Below are positions 25,717-37,289 of a stretch of 64,000 nt of DNA, piece by piece. Every line of letters starts with the position of its first letter. The stretch's first letter is position 1. The DNA is taken from NCBI GenBank assembly GCA_024231955.1, contig JAAEPZ010000033.1, forward strand, positions 62,001 to 126,000, in the 5' to 3' direction. The notes below the pieces were generated by a model. That model had not been told where the DNA came from. It was given only the letters and a program-made list of their open reading frames with translations, and did no database searches. This stretch comes from a bacterium (GTDB lineage: Bacteria; Krumholzibacteriota; Krumholzibacteriia; JACNKJ01). A program made the translations under genes and the position numbers.

Positions 25717-27372
25717 ATGACGGGGATAGTCTTCCTGCTGGATCTGGTCATCATCCTGGCGGCGGCCGTCATTGTAGTCGGGCTTTTGCGTTACCTGCAC
25801 GTGCCCTCGATCGCGGGGTTCATCGTCGCCGGAGCGTTCATCGGACCTTATGCACTGAGATTCATCAAGGATCTCCATCAGGTCGAAATGCTCGCCGAAC
25901 TGGGTGTAGTGCTGCTCCTCTTTGGTATCGGACTCGAACTCTCCCTGGACCGCGTGCGGCGGCTCTGGCGACCGATCGCAATGGGGGGATCCTTCCAGGT
26001 TGGCATCACCATTCTCTGTGTGCTGGGGCTCGCCGTTCTGTTCGGAACGGATATCCGATCGGGACTGTTGCTAGGTTTCATAATCGTCGTCTCCAGCACC
26101 GCCATCGTCTTGAGGGGTCTCTCGGCCCGGGGAGAACTCGAGACACCGCACGGTCGACTGGCGCTTGGCATCCTGATCTTCCAGGATCTGTGTGTCGTAC
26201 CCATGGTTCTCATTATTCCTATCCTGGGTGATGCCGGCAGCACCGGCTCGAGCCTGCTGATGTCGTTGCTCAAGGCCGCAGCAGTGATCACGGGTGTAGT
26301 CGTGGCCTCGCGCCTGATCGTTCCGCGCTTTCTCGAAGAGATAGCACGCACGCGGAAGCGCGACCTTTTCGTCCTTTCCGTCTTTCTGATTTGTCTGGGG
26401 ACCGCGTGGATAGTATCCAGCGTGGGCGTCTCACTCGCTCTGGGCGCATTTCTCGCTGGCCTTGTTGTTTCCGGCAGCCGGTATCGCGAGCAGGCGATCT
26501 CCGATCTCGTTCCGCTGCGCGATGTTCTCGCAAGCGTGTTCTTCGTCTCCATCGGCATGATGCTCGACCTGAGGAACGTTCTCGACAATCTGCTCCCTAT
26601 TCTGGGACTGTTCGCCGCCATCATCATCGGCAAGTTCATCATCATTTTCCTCTCCGCCTCCATCATGAGACTGCCGCTGCGGGTGGGCATCCTGACCGCT
26701 ACCGCCCTGTCCCAGGTCGGGGAGTTCTCCTTCGTTCTGCTGTATGCGGCGAGCGGGACCGGTTTGCTGACGGAACCCTTTCAGGGCAATCTCACCGTGG
26801 CGATCATTCTCTCGATGCTGGCCACACCCTTCGGGCTCGCGCTGGGACCGCATCTGGCGGGCGGACTGGGGAAACTCAACCCCCTGACCCGCCTGCTTGA
26901 AGTGCGAATGACGGAGGAGATGCAGGAATCCGAGACGCTGCAGGATCACATCATTATAGCCGGGTACGGCCCGACCGGCCAGAACCTGGCGCACTCTCTC
27001 GCACGGATCGGGACCCGCTACATTATCGTTGATTTCAACACGGACAATGTTCGCCAGGCGACTCTGAATGATGAGCCGGCTTGCTTCGGGGACGTGACGA
27101 GCGCTGAAGTGCTCGAGCATCTCGGGGTGGCCGCTGCCCGCGAGTTCGTGATCGCCATCAATGATACCGATGCGACAATGCGGGCAACCAGGGCGGCCCG
27201 GCAAGCTGTACCGGATCTCTGCATCACCGTGCGGACATCCTATATCGGTGATGTTCAGCGCCTCAAGGATGCCGGCGCCACTCATGTCATCACGGCGGAA
27301 GAGGCGGCGACGGACGCGATGATCGGACAGGTGCTGCGCAACATCGGTGATAATTCAGAAGATCAGGTCTGA
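25717..27372 (+). CDS. CPA2-type cation:proton antiporter (KefB-like) with TrkA-N domain
   Basis: The 551-residue protein has an N-terminal CPA2 antiporter domain of ~12-13 helices (residues ~1-385), with AGAFIGPY and LLLFGIGLEL, and a C-terminal regulatory TrkA-N domain (~405-530, HIIIAGYGPTGQNLAHSL, with the GxGxxG NAD site, DFNTDNVRQA, PACFGDVTSAEVLEHLGV). It resembles KefB/KefC-type K+/H+ antiporters. ATG with AAGGA eight bases upstream. No TrkA-C domain follows, and no glutathione-regulated partner (KefF/KefG) lies close by. It works in the inner membrane in potassium or sodium efflux and pH balance. Confidence 0.9.
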   Translation: MTGIVFLLDLVIILAAAVIVVGLLRYLHVPSIAGFIVAGAFIGPYALRFIKDLHQVEMLAELGVVLLLFGIGLELSLDRVRRLWRPIAMGGSFQVGITILCVLGLAVLFGTDIRSGLLLGFIIVVSSTAIVLRGLSARGELETPHGRLALGILIFQDLCVVPMVLIIPILGDAGSTGSSLLMSLLKAAAVITGVVVASRLIVPRFLEEIARTRKRDLFVLSVFLICLGTAWIVSSVGVSLALGAFLAGLVVSGSRYREQAISDLVPLRDVLASVFFVSIGMMLDLRNVLDNLLPILGLFAAIIIGKFIIIFLSASIMRLPLRVGILTATALSQVGEFSFVLLYAASGTGLLTEPFQGNLTVAIILSMLATPFGLALGPHLAGGLGKLNPLTRLLEVRMTEEMQESETLQDHIIIAGYGPTGQNLAHSLARIGTRYIIVDFNTDNVRQATLNDEPACFGDVTSAEVLEHLGVAAAREFVIAINDTDATMRATRAARQAVPDLCITVRTSYIGDVQRLKDAGATHVITAEEAATDAMIGQVLRNIGDNSEDQV

Positions 27373-27740
27373 CGGTATTGCCGTCGGACTTTCGGATAAC
27401 CGGGAGTGTGATCCCTGCCCGGTGACGTCATACGCATTGATGAGAACCGAACAGGCCTCGGGGGTGCTGAACTCCTCGCCGTCAATCGCGGTATGGGTTG
27501 ATGCGCTGCAGCCCCGTTGGCCAGTCGCAGACAGTACCCGCCATCATGGGCGCCGGCCGGGTCATGAACTCTGCTCACTCCGACATCAATGTAGTACCGC
27601 CAGCCGTAGCCTCCGAAGGGGGCAACCTCCTCGAAACCGCCATTGGCGACATCGCCATTCATGCCGTAGCCGTTGTAGAGCATGATGTGTGCAGTCGGAT
27701 TTGCGGCGCGCAGGTGACTGTCGCTTTCATTCAGTTCGAA
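27363..27740 (-). pseudogene. Decayed fragment of a secreted carbohydrate-binding-type protein
   Basis: On the minus strand a frame reads LNESDSHLRAANPTAHIMLY and NGYGMNGDVANGGFEEVAPF, then YGWRYYIDVG and DPAGAHDGGYCLRLANG. The N-G-G-F-E start and 'GWRYY...AHDGGYCLRL' pattern is like a jelly-roll carbohydrate-binding module joined to a hydrolase domain end. No start, ribosome site or intact protein is present, and a stop interrupts the upstream part. This is read as a remnant of a longer gene. It overlaps the last 10 bases of the antiporter gene on the opposite strand. Confidence 0.6.
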
Positions 27741-27907
27741 GACCTACATCCTGCTGCGGCGTCTGTTGCCCGATTTCGTCTGGAAGAGGGTTATTCAGAC
27801 CGCCTCCGCTAGAGGCGACGGCGCTGCCGTCATTCGCGGATCGAACTGATAAGATTGAGTGCGGCATATTCCTCGTTAGATCCTCGCGTCATTATTGAAT
27901 AGGTGAG

Positions 27908-27933
27908 GTCATCGATGAACGATGACGTTTTTT
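27908..27933 (+). terminator. Hairpin with U6 just upstream of a small secreted protein
   Basis: GTCATCG pairs with CGATGAC over 5 bases, then G and TTTTTT. The T-run ends four bases before the strong GGAGGAG site of the next gene, so it could be the end of an upstream transcript or a transcription attenuator in the leader of that gene. Confidence 0.6.
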
Positions 27934-27948
27934 ACATGGAGGAGTAAT

Positions 27949-28299
27949 ATGAAGAAACTAACCATCCTTATGCTGAGCCTGATGATTGTTCTCAGCGCCG
28001 GTTCCGCATTCGCCAGGTGCATCATCGCCGCGACCATCGACGAGCTGGAATGCGTTAACGGCTGTTTCACCCTGGATTGGAGCGTGGTGGAGAATTGCGG
28101 AGGAGCCACGATCGAGGTTCAGAGGAGAGCAAGTGGAACTACCGCCTGGGCCACGATCGCCACTGATATTACGGACGGATTCTATACCGATTGCCCCGGA
28201 AGCCTGGCGCCGCTCGATTATAAGATCATTCTCCACTGCAATGCGCCCTGCGATCAGAACAAGGAGTATGCGGTGTGGCTGAATGTGACATGTGACTAG
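27949..28299 (+). CDS. Small secreted cysteine-rich protein
   Basis: The 116-residue product begins MKKLTILMLSLMIVLSAGSAFA, a clear signal peptide, with GGAGGAG seven bases upstream. The mature part (~94 residues) has eight cysteines: CIIAA, LEC, NGC, ENC, TDC, LHC, APC and VTC. The even number suggests disulphides. The strand pattern (CFTLDWSVVENCGGATIEVQRR, then TAWATI, then YTD..Y.I) resembles a fibronectin type III-like domain. No family recognised. The gene stands alone after the attenuator-like hairpin and is followed by a palindromic terminator. Confidence 0.8.
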   Translation: MKKLTILMLSLMIVLSAGSAFARCIIAATIDELECVNGCFTLDWSVVENCGGATIEVQRRASGTTAWATIATDITDGFYTDCPGSLAPLDYKIILHCNAPCDQNKEYAVWLNVTCD

Positions 28300-28341
28300 A
28301 TGGGATCGGATGGGCGTCCGTTGCCTGCACGGCAAGGGGCA

Positions 28342-28369
28342 GAGCCGGGTCGCAGCTGCGACCCGGCTC
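28342..28369. terminator. 28-bp perfect palindrome after the Cys-rich gene
   Basis: GAGCCGGGTCGCAG is followed by its exact reverse complement. It lies 42 bases after the stop codon. There is no long T-run. The remaining ~300 bases to the next gene hold no other recognised element. Confidence 0.7.
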
Positions 28370-28683
28370 GTTCTCAAGCAGCCGGCTCGATCAGGCGGCG
28401 CCAGCCCAAGCGCGAGTGCCCCGGCAGAGACACCAGGCACAGTCAGATATTGGTGCCGTGAGGGCGACAAATCGGCTGCAATTCATATTTATCGGAATTA
28501 ATCCCACAGATGCCCGGCCGTGAAAACCTGCCCCACCCGTCCCCCCGAATCATAACGATAAACCCATCAATATGGGTCGATCTTGCTTGCGCAAATGAGT
28601 GCGGTACAGCTTATTCGCAGGGCTTAATCCGACCCTTTATTACAGGGCGGTGATTTCCACGTCATTTCAACCTAGGAGACGAA

Positions 28684-30912
<2,229 letters not shown>

Positions 30913-30943
30913 GTTGTCCCGCAACGGACTTCACGCTTCAAAT

Positions 30944-30978
30944 AACCCGGCTGAACCTCAGTGTTCAGCCGGGTTTTT
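30944..30978 (+). terminator. Intrinsic terminator of icd
   Basis: AACCCGGCTGAAC and GTTCAGCCGGG arms surround a 6-base loop, followed by TTTTT. It lies 32 bases after the icd stop codon. This is the clearest terminator in the window. Confidence 0.92.
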
Positions 30979-31128
30979 CATGGCGCTTGCATCTGAGAGA
31001 CAACTCTCTACAGGTTCCGTCCGCCGGAATGTGGGACCCTGAAAAGGATCATATCCACCACGATCATCTCCCACGACAATGTCCGAAAACGTCCAGCACC
31101 TGCGGTCGATTATGGTATCCTGACGGAC

Positions 31129-32619
31129 ATGGAACTGGATCATGACATTTGCTATCGCGCCATATGCGCCCGAGACGCCCGTTTCGACGGACGGTTCTTC
31201 ACCGGCGTGACCAGCACCGGTATCTACTGCCGCCCCGTCTGTCCCGCACGAACGCCCGGGGCGATGAACTGCACCTTCTTCATTTGCGCCGCCGCCGCCG
31301 AGGAGGCGGGCTTCCGACCGTGTCGGCGCTGTCGTCCCGAAACGGCCCCGGGCACACCCGCCTGGCGCGGCACGTCGACCACGGTCTCGCGTGCTCTGCG
31401 TCTGATTGAGGAGGGCGCTTTAACCGATGCCTCTATCGAGGATATGTCAGCGCGGCTGGGTGTGGGTGGCCGACATCTGCGGCGGCTGTTCAACGAGCAC
31501 CTCGGCGCTTCGCCTGCGGCAGTGGCGAATACGCGTCGTATCCATTTCGCCAAACGGATGATCGAGGAGACATCCCTCTCCATGACCCACATTGCCCTGG
31601 CTGCCGGCTTCAACAATGTGCGTCGATTCAACGCGGCGGTGCGGCAGTCCTTCGATCGTACTCCGACCGAGATCCGCAAACTCGCCCCCTCCGGCCTCCA
31701 ACATGCGAACGGAGGTACGATAACCCTCCGGCTCTCCTGCCGCGAACCGTTCGACTGGCATGGCCTGCTCGCCTGGCTCGCGCCCCGAGCTATTCCCGGC
31801 ATCGAGCAGGTGAAGGGGATGACCTATCGCCGCACCGTTTCGCTGAACGACTTCACCGGTGTGATCGAACTGGAGCCCGCTACACGGCGCGGCCCTGCTC
31901 TTCTTTTGCGCACGCCGGTAGAGGCGTCACCGGTACTGCTGCAGATTGTCGACGGAGTGCGCGCTCTTTTCGATCTGGATGCCGATCCCGCGGCGATAGC
32001 GGAGCAGTTGAGCGAGGACCCCCTGCTCGCCCCCGCGGCCCGCAAACATCCCGGTATCCGTGTTCCCGGTTGCTGGGATCGATTCGAGCTGGCCGTCCGC
32101 GCGATATTGGGTCAGCAGGTTACTGTTGTCGGTGCAACCCGGTTGACCGGCAGGTTGGCGGAGAGATTCGGCCGCCCCTGTACATCGCCGAAGTCACTGG
32201 CTGGGCATCCCGATCGGCTTTTCCCCCGACCTGAGGATCTTATCCACGCCGACATCGCCGGCCTGGGCATGCCCTCGGCCCGTGCGGAGACCATCCGCAG
32301 GTTCGCCCGCGCCGTGTATGATGGTGAACCGATTCTGGAAACGGCGCCGGATCTCCCGACGGCAATCGCACGGTTGACGTCATTGCCGGGTATCGGCGAC
32401 TGGACCGCCCAGTACATCGCCATGCGCGCCCTGCGTGAGCCGGACGCCTTTCCCGCCGGAGACCTGGGCTTACGCAAAGCGTTGGTCGGCAACGACGACA
32501 AACTGCCGACCGGCACCACTTTGAGAAAACGGTCCGAGATCTGGCGCCCCTGGCGAGCATACGCGGCCATGCTGCTGTGGCGCAATCTGGCCGACAACAC
32601 CGAAAAGGGTAGACGATGA
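31129..32619 (+). CDS. Ada-like/AlkA fusion: alkylation-responsive activator and 3-methyladenine glycosylase
   Basis: The 496 residues contain an N-terminal Ada zinc domain (C34, C38, C65 and C68; C34 would be the phosphotriester methyl acceptor), an AraC-type helix-turn-helix (~85-180), then AlkA N-terminal and HhH-GPD glycosylase domains (~190-490). The latter shows [37 protein letters not shown] and the catalytic Asp in FPAGDLGL. The methyltransferase end of classical Ada is absent but is supplied by ogt, which overlaps by four bases. The protein likely senses methyl phosphotriesters, activates the operon and excises 3-methyladenine. No clear ribosome site precedes the ATG. Confidence 0.93.
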   Translation: MELDHDICYRAICARDARFDGRFFTGVTSTGIYCRPVCPARTPGAMNCTFFICAAAAEEAGFRPCRRCRPETAPGTPAWRGTSTTVSRALRLIEEGALTDASIEDMSARLGVGGRHLRRLFNEHLGASPAAVANTRRIHFAKRMIEETSLSMTHIALAAGFNNVRRFNAAVRQSFDRTPTEIRKLAPSGLQHANGGTITLRLSCREPFDWHGLLAWLAPRAIPGIEQVKGMTYRRTVSLNDFTGVIELEPATRRGPALLLRTPVEASPVLLQIVDGVRALFDLDADPAAIAEQLSEDPLLAPAARKHPGIRVPGCWDRFELAVRAILGQQVTVVGATRLTGRLAERFGRPCTSPKSLAGHPDRLFPRPEDLIHADIAGLGMPSARAETIRRFARAVYDGEPILETAPDLPTAIARLTSLPGIGDWTAQYIAMRALREPDAFPAGDLGLRKALVGNDDKLPTGTTLRKRSEIWRPWRAYAAMLLWRNLADNTEKGRR

Positions 32620-33125
32620 CATTGCAATCCGACTCCGCCGTGATCGACAGCCCCGTAGGCAAGCTGCTCCTGGTTGCTTGCGCGCGGGGGTTGACCCACC
32701 TGCTGTTCACCAGCCACAAGCGTCAAGAACCTCACCCGGAGGGTGACGGCACCTCGGCCGCGACAGGCATCATCACTGCAACGGAGCGGCAATTGCGGGA
32801 GTACTTCGCAGGTCGACGCCGCGAGTTCGATCTACCTCTGGCGCCCGGCGGAACGGAGTTTCAACTGGCGGTCTGGAAAAGGCTGTGCGAGATCCCGTTC
32901 GGACAAACGGTGAGCTACGGCAAGGTTGCCCACGATATCAACCGCCCCCAAGCGGTGCGGGCTGTCGGGGCGGCCAACGGCGCCAACCCCATCGCGATCA
33001 TCGTGCCCTGCCACCGGGTGATCGGCGGCAACCGGCACCTCACGGGATTCGGCGGCGGCTTGCCCGCCAAACGATTGCTGCTGGAACTGGAGGGGGTGCA
33101 ATTACGGAGGGACAAACTCGCCTGA
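32616..33125 (+). CDS. ogt: Methylated-DNA--protein-cysteine methyltransferase
   Basis: The 169-residue protein has the active-site motif IVPCHRVIGGN (C132), the recognition helix region FGQTVSYGKVAHDINRPQAVRAVGAANGANP, and the C-terminal motif GFGGGLPAKRLLLELEG. It transfers the methyl group from O6-methylguanine to its own cysteine. It starts four bases before the stop of the Ada/AlkA fusion (ATGA), so it is translationally coupled and shares that operon. Confidence 0.95.
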   Translation: MTLQSDSAVIDSPVGKLLLVACARGLTHLLFTSHKRQEPHPEGDGTSAATGIITATERQLREYFAGRRREFDLPLAPGGTEFQLAVWKRLCEIPFGQTVSYGKVAHDINRPQAVRAVGAANGANPIAIIVPCHRVIGGNRHLTGFGGGLPAKRLLLELEGVQLRRDKLA

Positions 33126-33227
33126 TCATCCGACGGCGGATTGAATAAAGAGCACATCGCCCATAAGGACCGTCCTCGTCACCGACTCAGCGTTGAGAGC
33201 GGATCGTCACCCCAAGCAGTGGGCGAC

Positions 33228-34046
33228 TCAACGAGCCGTGGCCGCCATACTGCGGACGGTCGCGCGCCGGCTGGCCAGGTGATGCACGTGGAGGCCATCA
33301 ATGGCCTGGTAGAGTTTGATCGCCGGAAATGGTCCGTGCAGCACACGGTACCCGGATCGTCGATACCAGAATTCCGTTCTCAGTTCCGCCATATCCTCGG
33401 GATCCTCCTGTTTGCTCCAACCGGCGAGAACGAGAACCGGTATCTTCGCTTTGGCGACGATGTTCTCGATATTGGCGTGGATGAGCTGTTGTCCGGGGGC
33501 GAAGAGCACAACGTCGACATCATCGACCCAGACGACCCCTTCGCTCTCGCAGTGACATCGGCAATCATACCAACAGTTGGTGAGTGTGGCCTCCATCTTC
33601 TCCGACCTGTCCCAGGTCTCCTCCGCATAGACGGCAAGGATACTCTTCGGTTTGACCTCGGCACTGTACAGCTCGCGGAAAAGATCCGGATCGTCGGCAA
33701 TCGCACTCTGGACCTGATCCCGTTTGGTTGCATAAGCCGCCTGCATCCCCTCGATGAGATCCCCGAAGACCCTGATCAGATCATCGCCGCGGCGCGTGGC
33801 CATGGAGTTGCAGCGATAGATCAGCGGCTTGAATATCTGGGGGTCGATCTCGGCAATCTGCGCCGTCGTACTCAGGAAAGCCGTCAGGGCCTTCAAGTGG
33901 GAGACGTACAACTGGCGCGCAACAGGCCCGACCTCGGTGCCGTCGACCGCGGTCAACCGCACGTACTCGTAAATAGTCGGTAAGAGCCTCAGGAAGAGAG
34001 GCGGCAACGATTTGAACGGAATCGGTTGCAGGTCCGATCTACCCAT
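33228..34046 (-). CDS. Protein of unknown family, 272 residues
   Basis: I do not recognise this protein. The ATG is preceded by GGGGAGGTGAATC, a strong ribosome site. It has no signal peptide or membrane segment. The first half is helical (residues ~20-150, with AAYATKRDQVQSAIADDPDLFRELY), and the second half has a region of alternating strands and helices (VVWVDDVDVVLFAPGQQLI, then IPVLVLAGW). A Cys cluster (NCWYDCRCHC) lies near residues ~155-165 and could bind metal. It is convergent with ogt. Composition is natural, unlike the opposite-strand frame over the same DNA. Confidence 0.7.
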   Translation of the reverse strand: MGRSDLQPIPFKSLPPLFLRLLPTIYEYVRLTAVDGTEVGPVARQLYVSHLKALTAFLSTTAQIAEIDPQIFKPLIYRCNSMATRRGDDLIRVFGDLIEGMQAAYATKRDQVQSAIADDPDLFRELYSAEVKPKSILAVYAEETWDRSEKMEATLTNCWYDCRCHCESEGVVWVDDVDVVLFAPGQQLIHANIENIVAKAKIPVLVLAGWSKQEDPEDMAELRTEFWYRRSGYRVLHGPFPAIKLYQAIDGLHVHHLASRRATVRSMAATAR

Positions 34047-34241
34047 GATTCACCTCCCCGTCATGCAGTATCAAGAATTCCCAGGGAGGACGCACAAGGT
34101 GTCATGTCTGCAGTTTGATCAAGACCTTTCCTGGCATCAGGCGATGCTGCCGCGGATTTGGGCTCGAGAAGAAGCCTGTGGGTCGGAATGCCGTTGATTA
34201 CAGTATACCTCAGTATTCAGATGCTGCTGCGATACAGGGAA

Positions 34242-34271
34242 ACGGCCGGTGCTTGTTCGAGCACCGGCCGT
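34242..34271 (-). terminator. Hairpin downstream of the outer-membrane barrel gene
   Basis: ACGGCCGGTGCT and AGCACCGGCCGT form a 12-bp stem with a 6-base loop, 42 bases after the stop. A short T stretch (TTTCC) follows on the minus strand. Confidence 0.7.
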
Positions 34272-34312
34272 CAGCCAAGAGCGGAATGATTTCGCATCGG
34301 TTTGAATCGTGC

Positions 34313-34999
34313 CTAGAAGGTCAGGATCACACCCAGTCCGAAGGTCGTCATATCGGTTGTACTCTGCGAGACGTTAAAGACAGGCGCATTGTCGACTATA
34401 GTAATATCACCCTCGGTGAGATATTCCGCCTCGGCACCTTGCATGCACGTCACCTTGAAATCGAGGAACACGCCGGGGGAATTCTCCGCGACATCACCCT
34501 CTTTGATCCGAACCAGAAGACCGCCGCCGCCGCTCCAGAAAGCCGCGAAGTCATCGTAATTGGTTTCGCGACCCACCTCGTCATCATCCCACCAGTCCTC
34601 ATCCTGGAGTTTGGATTCGGTCCACAGATAGTTGATGCCGACTCGTGCCTCAACGTATGGTTGCACGATCCCCATCAACGGACGCCACTGGGTATAGAGG
34701 AAGAAGCCGGCCAGGTTGTTGTGCGTATTCAACTCGAAGTCCTCCACCAGGGGCAGTTCGTACTCGCGGGTTTCGCTGCCGTACATCATGGCGTTGATGC
34801 CGATGCCGACTGAGAGCGCAGACATGGGCCGCAGGCCGTAATTCAGTTCGAGGCCGATGCCGAGGTTGTCCACGGCATCGCCGAACTCGCCCGTGGGCGA
34901 GCCCACGATGATGCGACCGCCCCCCTCCTGATCGAGGGCCATGGCGTTGGTGGCGAAGATGAGCAATGCGAAGAGTGTCACGATCTTCAAGGTTTTCAT
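34313..34999 (-). CDS. Outer-membrane beta-barrel protein
   Basis: The 228-residue product has a signal peptide (MKTLKIVTLFALLIFATNAMA) and then amphipathic strands typical of an 8-10 strand barrel (GLELNYGLRPMSALSVGIGINAMMYG, LAGFFLYTQWRP, PYVEARVGINYLW, FWSGGGGLLVRI), ending LGVILTF. A final phenylalanine is the usual barrel assembly signal. The start has GGAG eight bases upstream. It is a single gene, divergent from recQ across a 350-base region. No specific substrate can be named. Confidence 0.8.
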   Translation of the reverse strand: MKTLKIVTLFALLIFATNAMALDQEGGGRIIVGSPTGEFGDAVDNLGIGLELNYGLRPMSALSVGIGINAMMYGSETREYELPLVEDFELNTHNNLAGFFLYTQWRPLMGIVQPYVEARVGINYLWTESKLQDEDWWDDDEVGRETNYDDFAAFWSGGGGLLVRIKEGDVAENSPGVFLDFKVTCMQGAEAEYLTEGDITIVDNAPVFNVSQSTTDMTTFGLGVILTF

Positions 35000-35349
35000 G
35001 TCGAATCTCCATTTACAGCAAGGGATGGCAGTGTTCCGTTTGTTGCGTGACGCACATTCAGGCCGCCATCGCATTCCGTCTTACCTCACCCACAGCGATA
35101 ATCGCGCCAGCGGTCCCCAGACAGGCGCACGATATCGTTACTCGTTGTCCTGCATTATGTTGAGAGGATGAACATGTGTGCAGAACGGACACGGAGCAGT
35201 GTGCCGTATCACCACACTGTGCCGGCCATCCACTTCCGGCGGCACAGCCTGTTGATCTCACGACCCGTCCAATGCTATACAACACTTCCGTCGCGACCGC
35301 CTCCCGGTTGCGTCCCCTCCCGCCGTTTTGCTCAACACCAAGGTGGTTC
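35000..35349. other. Divergent intergenic region before recQ, ~350 bases
   Basis: Holds the promoters of the barrel gene and recQ. The recQ frame stays open to 35176 but the upstream part has no ribosome site, unlike the ATG at 35350. Nothing else was recognised. Confidence 0.5.
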
Positions 35350-37197
35350 ATGAACCGCACACCGCTGGATATTTTGCGCACAGTCTACGGCTACGAATCT
35401 TTCCAGGGACGTCAGGGGGAGGTAATAGATCATCTCATCTCCGGTGGCGACGCTCTCCTGCTCGCGCCCACGGGCGGCGGGAAGTCATTGTGCTATCAGA
35501 TCCCGGCGCTCTTGCGCGCTGGTCCCGGCATCGTCATCTCACCGCTTATTGCCCTCATGCAGGATCAGGTGGCGACGCTCATCCAACTTGGCGTGAAGGC
35601 GGCATATCTCAACTCGACACTCTCCTCCGGCGAACAGCGCAAGATCATGACACGGCTGTGCGGCGGCGAACTCGACCTGCTCTACCTGGCGCCCGAGCGG
35701 CTCATGCGCGAGGATACGCTGGAGCTTCTTACCGGTTTGAAACCGGCGATCATCGCCATCGACGAGGCCCATTGCGTCTCCCAGTGGGGCCATGATTTCC
35801 GACCGGAGTACCTGCAGTTGGGGATTCTGGCCGAACGCTTTCCCGCCGTCCCTCGCCTGGCCTGCACCGCGACAGCCGATGCCCGCACTCGCGCCGAGAT
35901 CGTCGCCAACCTGCGGCTCACTGCCGGTCGCGTTTTCACAACCGGTTTCGATCGTCCCAACATTCGCTACCTCGTCACCGACAAAAAGGGTGGTACGGAT
36001 CAAGTGCTCCGCTTCATCCGGGATCATCATCCGGGGCAGGCGGGCATCGTGTACTGCCTGTCCCGCAAGCGGGTCGAAAAGGTGGCGGAGAAGCTCAGGG
36101 CCGCGGGGCACGTCGCTCTGCCCTACCACGCCGGTCTGGACAAGGAGATCCGAACCGACCATCAACAACGATTCCTCAACGAGGATGCAGTCGTCATGGT
36201 GGCCACCATCGCCTTCGGCATGGGGATCGACAAACCGGATGTCCGGTTCGTTGCTCACCTGGATATACCCTCCGGACTGGAGGCCTACTACCAGGAGACG
36301 GGTCGCGCCGGTCGGGACGGTCTGCCCGCCACCGCGCTACTGACCTACGGCCTGCAGGATGTCGTGCTCCGTCGCCGCATGCTCGAAGCCTCCACGGCCG
36401 ACGATCTGCACAAGCGTGCCGAGCGCCGACGTCTGGAGACCATGTTGGCCTACTGCGAGCTCGTGACCTGCCGTCGCCAGACCCTGCTGGCCCACTTCGG
36501 CGACACGATGCCCGCGCCCTGCGGCAACTGCGATGTCTGTCTGGATCCGCCGACGACCCACGACGCCACCGTGCCCGCCCAGAAACTGCTCTCCTGCGTG
36601 GCCCGCACGGGTCAACGCTTCGGCGCGGTCTATATCATCGATATCCTTCTCGGTTCGGAGCAGGAGCGGATCCTCCGCCTCGGACACAATCGGTTGAGCA
36701 CCTACGGCATCGGCACCGAACTGGACCGCAACGGCTGGCGCGCGGTTGTGCGGCAACTGCTGGCCCGGGGGATCCTCACCACCGACGCCGAAGGGATCGG
36801 ATCGCTGAAATTGACCGCCGCTGCCGGTGGAGTTCTGTCGGGGGAGACGCCGCTCGAACTGCGCAAGAATCCGTTGCGGGCTCCCGGTGGCGGTCGGAAG
36901 CGCAACCGCAAGAGCACAGCGGCGGCTCTTGCGGTTGAGGACTGTGCGCAGGTTGAGCCCGGGGCGGCTGCCCGCTTCGAACGTCTCCGGGATCTGCGCC
37001 GTCGCCTGGCCGCCGAAGCCGGTGTCCCCCCCTATGTCGTTTTTCACGATCGGACGCTGACTGCAATGGCGGCATTGCAACCGCGGACCAAGGGGGCATT
37101 GCTCGAGATCAGCGGCGTCGGCGAAGCCAAACTCGAGCGTTGGGGCGCGGCGTTCCTCGATGCGCTGGCTGATGATCACCGGCAGGATCAGGTTTGA
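35350..37197 (+). CDS. recQ: RecQ-family DNA helicase
   Basis: The 615-residue protein begins MNRTPLDILRTVYGYESFQGRQGEVI, with AAGGTGG upstream. It has Walker A (APTGGGKSLCYQ), motif II DEAHCVSQWGHDFRPEY, motif VI (YYQETGRAGRDG), the RecQ zinc-binding cysteines (CPRRQTLL-type TCRRQTLLAHFG, PCGNCDVC) and a C-terminal HRDC-like domain (FDRLRDLR-type ERLRDLRRRLAAE, YVVFHDRTL). The enzyme unwinds DNA 3' to 5' and helps recombination repair. Length matches RecQ (~600). A terminator follows directly. Confidence 0.96.
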   Translation: MNRTPLDILRTVYGYESFQGRQGEVIDHLISGGDALLLAPTGGGKSLCYQIPALLRAGPGIVISPLIALMQDQVATLIQLGVKAAYLNSTLSSGEQRKIMTRLCGGELDLLYLAPERLMREDTLELLTGLKPAIIAIDEAHCVSQWGHDFRPEYLQLGILAERFPAVPRLACTATADARTRAEIVANLRLTAGRVFTTGFDRPNIRYLVTDKKGGTDQVLRFIRDHHPGQAGIVYCLSRKRVEKVAEKLRAAGHVALPYHAGLDKEIRTDHQQRFLNEDAVVMVATIAFGMGIDKPDVRFVAHLDIPSGLEAYYQETGRAGRDGLPATALLTYGLQDVVLRRRMLEASTADDLHKRAERRRLETMLAYCELVTCRRQTLLAHFGDTMPAPCGNCDVCLDPPTTHDATVPAQKLLSCVARTGQRFGAVYIIDILLGSEQERILRLGHNRLSTYGIGTELDRNGWRAVVRQLLARGILTTDAEGIGSLKLTAAAGGVLSGETPLELRKNPLRAPGGGRKRNRKSTAAALAVEDCAQVEPGAAARFERLRDLRRRLAAEAGVPPYVVFHDRTLTAMAALQPRTKGALLEISGVGEAKLERWGAAFLDALADDHRQDQV

Positions 37198-37207
37198 GCC
37201 GACGAGG

Positions 37208-37237
37208 AAGCCCCCTCACGGAAACGTGAAGGGGCTT
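37208..37237. terminator. Terminator between recQ and mdaB
   Basis: AAGCCCC and GGGGCTT arms, with inner TCACG/CGTGA pairing and a GAAA loop, lie 11 bases after recQ. It can act on both strands, between convergent genes. Confidence 0.85.
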
Positions 37238-37289
37238 GTTGCTCTCGTAAAGGCGGACCATCATCGTGCCCAGACGTTTTTTAAACGTT

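Noticed and set aside
33141..33983. 280-residue plus-strand open frame
   Set aside because: It overlaps the minus-strand 272-residue gene, which has a strong ribosome site and better composition.
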